A DNA stretch of 64,000 bases. It comes from Pezizomycotina sp. ARF18 (taxonomy: Eukaryota > Ascomycota). Positions within the stretch are counted from its first letter, which is position 1, and each line of letters begins with the position of its first letter. Where the stretch lies: positions 24,493 to 88,492 of the forward strand of contig AZLU01000178.1 of assembly GCA_002224055.1 (NCBI GenBank). The letters are read 5' to 3'. Under the pieces are notes generated by a model that was given only the letters and a program-made list of their open reading frames with translations, was not told where the DNA came from and did not search any database. A program made the position numbers and the translations under genes. Below, piece after piece: positions 60,335 to 64,000 of this stretch.

Positions 60335-60465
60335 CGCCGGTGATCGAAGGGGCGTGGCAACCCACAGGCTACATTGCCCGTATCAAATTCATGCGGCTCC
60401 GAGCCTTCAGGCAGCTATGTGAATCTGGGCAGGCATGTATTAGATGCAGTAGATTACCGTGCTGA

Positions 60466-61189
60466 TTTGTATAATGGATATCACGTGATTCGCATCCAGG
60501 TAACCTAAGTCGCGCCACGATGAACTGGGAGGCATGCAGGTATGCCTTGAGTCAAATATTTCATGAATGCATTGCAGTAATTTGTTGATTATGTTGTAAT
60601 TTCTTCTATAGCGACTTAGTAGTCTTGATTGATTTTATGGGACCGGATTCTTGTAATATAGATCATTTGCGAAATTGTTTGATACTGCTAATCACCGTGA
60701 CAATACCGAGACTCGTGTTTCAACAACGAATATTATTATGACGATTGTGCAAACACCCGACACTCCATAATCACCAATTGCTTCTATTCTAATCGCGGAG
60801 TGAAAGTAGCAGAGAACACGATGGGAGATATGCTTTTGTTACCAAATTGCTTGAGCTTATTGTATCTAGACTTTGAGACATCCGCGATTCGGTCGCTCTC
60901 CTTAAACCTTCCTGTCACACAACGACCGTGAGGCTATTGTCAGATCCACAGAGAAGGAAGAAGTATTTGTTGGCGTATAAAGCTTGTTCTCCTTGACAAC
61001 CGCCATGCAAATACCTGCGATGATGCAAGTACCCGCGCGACATTTTTTTCAGCGACAGCGATATAACGGAGGAGAATCTCTTGCCCAGACGACGTGAACT
61101 CTCATGCTGGGCGTCAGAGACCGCTAATCGTGGTAGGTGCTAGATGGTACTAAATTAGGGGGCTCCGATGTTGCTAATGATTCGGGTCT
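60466..61189. other. intergenic, no gene seen
   Basis: Ordinary composition, only short open frames. Confidence 0.5.
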
Positions 61190-62125
61190 TTGTTTAAGTC
61201 TGCCCGTCGACGCGGCCGCTACGATGTGGCAAAATTGCTCCTAGACGCCGGCGCAGATCCAACGCGAGAGGTATGGGTGAAGACTCTGCTAACCCTAGCA
61301 TGTGAGTCTGAGGACATCAGCTCGCAGAGCTCCTTTTTCACGCGGTGCCGATCCGGACATATGAAAGATCATTACCGAGAAATGGGGATCGGATGCAGTC
61401 CATATCCGTTAAAGAGCGCAATCGTGCGGGACAATATCCCTTTGATGAACTTGCTACTCGAGCACGGCGCTGATTGGAGAGCCCTTGATGGGACCTGTTC
61501 ACCGGCACCCTCTGGAAGGCTAAAACGAAAGCCTTGAAGTCTATCCTACGGCGCGTTGCCAGGGAAAGTGATCGAAAGAGGTATCTCAATCTAGCCCTTC
61601 AAACAGCCGCTTATAACGATGATGTCGAGCTGTGTGACCGGCTTTGGCCGACGGCGCCGAAGTTGATCACGTCGGGCCGCCGTACGGCACCCCACTCGCG
61701 GCGGCAATGAGCAAGCCTGGAGGGATGAGCGAACCATCGCATTGGAATAATCGGCGCGTTATCATCGAAAAGTTCCTGGATATGGGGAGAGTTAATATCC
61801 CAGAAATGAAGGAAAGTACTGTTCGGCGCTGCAAGCCGCTATTGAAAGCCATGAACCCATCGGAGCAAAAGGTTGATTGCGGCTAGAGCCGATCCGACAT
61901 TTGCGGAGGCAAACTCCACACCCCTCTGCAAGCCGCGACGCGGAGGATCCTCACGACGTAGAGTACTGCTTCGCGCAGGTGCGCGAAGTTCACGCCGTCG
62001 GTGGAACATCGGTACCGTCTTCACGCCGCGGCGTTAACTCATAGCTGTCACGCTATTCAAGGTTCTTATAAAGTACGGGGCCGATGTCAACGTGATACGG
62101 GAATACGGACAGTTATAAATGCTGA
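61190..62125 (+). pseudogene. ankyrin-repeat protein remnant
   Basis: Four recognisable ankyrin pieces in order: RRGRYDVAKLLLDAGADPTR (61197-61270), RDNIPLMNLLLEHGADWRAL (near 61430), LALQTAAYNDDVELCDRL then (one base missing) ALADGAEVDHVGPPYGTPLA (61590-61710), and KVLIKYGADVNVIREYG near 62060-62110. Each shows the L-L-[LI]-x-x-G-A-D signature of the second helix and loop. The frame breaks at least three times, and no initiator in frame was found before the first repeat, so the N-terminal domain of this protein is missing or unreadable. Fungal ankyrin proteins of this type are often C-terminal parts of NLR-like or other large proteins, but no such domain is visible here. Confidence 0.65.
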
Positions 62126-62669
62126 AGCGGATAGAGCCGACAGATTCAGCTGCTGCTTCCACGGTCGTATTTTCGTTTTGAAGAAGAAAACCAATGTTTC
62201 TATTCCGGTGCTGTCCCAGGTTGGGCATCGAGACCATGGATCTGCTGTACTTCTCTCAGCTCATCGGTTTCGAATCACGTTGGTAAACATGGAAATCGAT
62301 GCTTATCGCTGCACGGTCTGGAAATTTCGAGGGCATCAAAGGTTAATGAAGGGCGGATGACGATGTAGAAACTGCTTATGAAAACGACGCCACTGTATTC
62401 TCATTTTGATATTATGTCTTTCCTTGAGCAGCATTACGAGGCCCTGAAATGGGCAGTGGTTGAATTTGCAAACAAGCACCAAAACAAAGCGGAGAAGACC
62501 TCGACACGTATTACTCCCAATTTACGATGAACCTTTTTGTTGTTTCTTAGAAAAACAGGGGAAATAGTATAAGCTAGTTGAGTCTGAATGGTCAGGAATA
62601 AATACGCTTTCTCTCTGATGAAGACATAGATGTGAGCCATGTAAACAAAGAACAGGTGAGGTTTCCTTA
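62126..62669. other. intergenic, no gene seen
   Basis: Short open frames only. A 119-codon frame (62001-62360) overlaps the ankyrin remnant out of frame and is rejected. Confidence 0.45.
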
Positions 62670-63657
62670 ATGAATGCCACTAAGGGTATTATATTTGACG
62701 ATTATTCACCGTTTTTATGGGATACCGATGTCTCTCTCTCGGTTGTTCAGTGTCAAGGCCGGTACCTGCGGCTATATTTCCTCAACACCAACCAACAACC
62801 TGTATCCATCCCAACCGTCCTGCGGATCCTGCCCGACCTCATCACCAAATACATCATTATCAATAAGAACGTACTGGCAATCTCCACTTTTCATCCCCTC
62901 TGCAATTCTTCACACCTCTCCAGCAGACCATCCCTACCCGGATTATTCGCCGGCCACATACGCCCGTATGCATTATCACAAGCCCACCAGGTACAATAAC
63001 TCCAACTCTTATCTATAACATCAATCGCAACGCCATGCCGTCATCGCCGCCGTCGCAGTATACACCCGTTGCTGTAGCAGTGGGAATGTACGGGGTCGGA
63101 TACTACAAGCGCGAGATCTTTACATTTTTCAATCGCAGAGAAAAACGAGGACTCCTTAATGCAGAGCGCGTTAGGTTTAGACGCCTTCTTTCGTCGCGCA
63201 GGCTTTGCGTTGATTTCCGAGAACGCGACGGCGTTAGGGGTTTATATCTAATCCGTACACCGATGAAAAAATACCGCCGTACTGCCGCTGGATCCCCAGC
63301 GCGCCCGCGCCCGGTCCGCATCCTAAATCGACGCCGGAGGCGGTATTTGGATGCGATCGCGATTTCACGACCTTGACAGATTCTTCTATCGGATCTGACG
63401 GACGGCGAAGCGAGGTACGCAAAGGAAACGATTGTATCTGTCCGCGATACCCCAACGCGTCCGTCCCGCGGCAGGGTAGCTGGAGTGGACGTAGAGGTCC
63501 ACTGACGTCTTACTTTCGTCGCGGGGTAAGTCTGCCACGGCCCGTTGAGTTAAGGCTAGTTACGCGGACGGTTGCTTTGCGAGGACCATCATCGGCCGGT
63601 TCAAACAGGCTGTCGCTGTCTATAGATGAGGGGAGAAGTGATTGTAGACTGATCTGA
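62670..63657 (+). other. unresolved coding-like region
   Basis: GC-rich, with protein-like segments in changing frames: GRYLRLYFLNTNQQPVSIPT near 62760, PSQYTPVAVAVGMYGVGYYK near 63050, GFALISENATALGVYI near 63197, YTDEKIPPYCRWIPSAPAPG near 63257, RYAKETIVSVRDTPTRPSRG near 63413. The repeated one-base shifts resemble those in neighbouring genes. No domain recognised and no start or end can be fixed. Confidence 0.3.
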
Positions 63658-64000
63658 AAAGCAATTAAGTTAGAGATTTTCAACCAGGCTGTATCGATAT
63701 TTTAACATTCTGGAACACACTTTTCCACGGCAATGACCACCCGAAGATGTCGGTTAACGTTGAAGCTTTAGTTTGCAGATCCCTTACGGGAGGATATTAG
63801 CGGGTGTGTGTTTCCGGCGTCGGACAGAGAACCTGTACTTTTGATGAGGTGAGGTAGTCGACTAAGTCAGCGTTTATGCTGGACCACTCCGAAGCGATAT
63901 GGTTTTATCGCCGGGCCGTTTACGGCACGGTTGGAACACCATTGGAAAGGGTAGCCATCGCTGCGGAGGTTGTTTAGAAATGTTTGAGGATATAGAAAAA
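63658..64000. other. window end, no gene seen
   Basis: No open frame of note in the last 340 bases. Confidence 0.5.

Overview
The window looks like an accessory, gene-poor segment of a filamentous ascomycete (Pezizomycotina). The signs are short spliceosomal introns (GTAAGT/GTATGT...TAG/CAG, 67-108 bp where I could place both ends), genic DNA of ordinary GC next to sharply bounded AT-rich islands whose transposon reading frames are full of TAA/TAG and Cys-to-Tyr changes (the signature expected of repeat-induced point mutation, RIP), and many small secreted or lineage-specific proteins. I recognise no housekeeping gene, no rRNA and no tRNA. The genus cannot be fixed from the sequence.

Layout. 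1-301: end of a membrane-anchored surface protein. 780-3484: a complete hAT transposon with 30-bp inverted repeats and an 8-bp target duplication. 4.5-11.6 kb: coiled-coil or acidic proteins (one with an IQ motif) and an unidentified protein, all interrupted. 12.6-15.4 kb: two members of a multi-copy gene family. 17.2-23.6 kb: a tandem array of five decayed small secreted-protein genes on the plus strand, with an assembly gap at 20970-21095. 24-27.2 kb: two more family members. 28.05-29.4 kb: a broken trypsin-like protease gene. 31-35 kb and 42.4-45.1 kb: four more family members, including the only intact one (44122-45078, minus). 40.3 kb: a Cys-rich, Kex2-type secreted precursor. 46.0-48.1 kb: a pair of Cys-rich intracellular paralogues, one broken and one intact. 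48443-55759: a 7.3-kb Ty1/copia element, fully RIP-mutated, with LTRs, half-tRNA primer site, gag, integrase, RT and an unexpected antisense frame near the 3' LTR. 58104-59455: a RIP-mutated Tc1/mariner element next to or inside a gene of unknown function. 61.2-62.1 kb: ankyrin-repeat fragments.

The main finding is the multi-copy family (A 12599, B 14670, C 25285-, D 31031, E 34131, F 42360, G 45078-, H 26718 provisional). Members are very divergent but share an ordered set of blocks: beta-rich N-terminal half, P-[YF]-x(4)-[SN]-W-[IV]-[FY]-[WYF], W-P-[FYH]-[VIL]-P, G-P-P-x(4)-V-x-[EK]-W, a charged helix, a phase-2 intron at one position in at least five copies, then an exon starting [LM]-D with [PS]-Y-I. 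I do not recognise the family.

Two window-wide patterns matter for using this annotation. First, almost every gene needs single-base corrections to read through, and nearly all are in the same direction (one base missing); this may be assembly error or real decay. Second, internal in-frame stops are nearly always TAG and several stand exactly where paralogues have Trp (TGG). That fits G-to-A decay of TGG, but also the A-to-I mRNA editing (UAG to UGG) known from sexual-stage Sordariomycetes.
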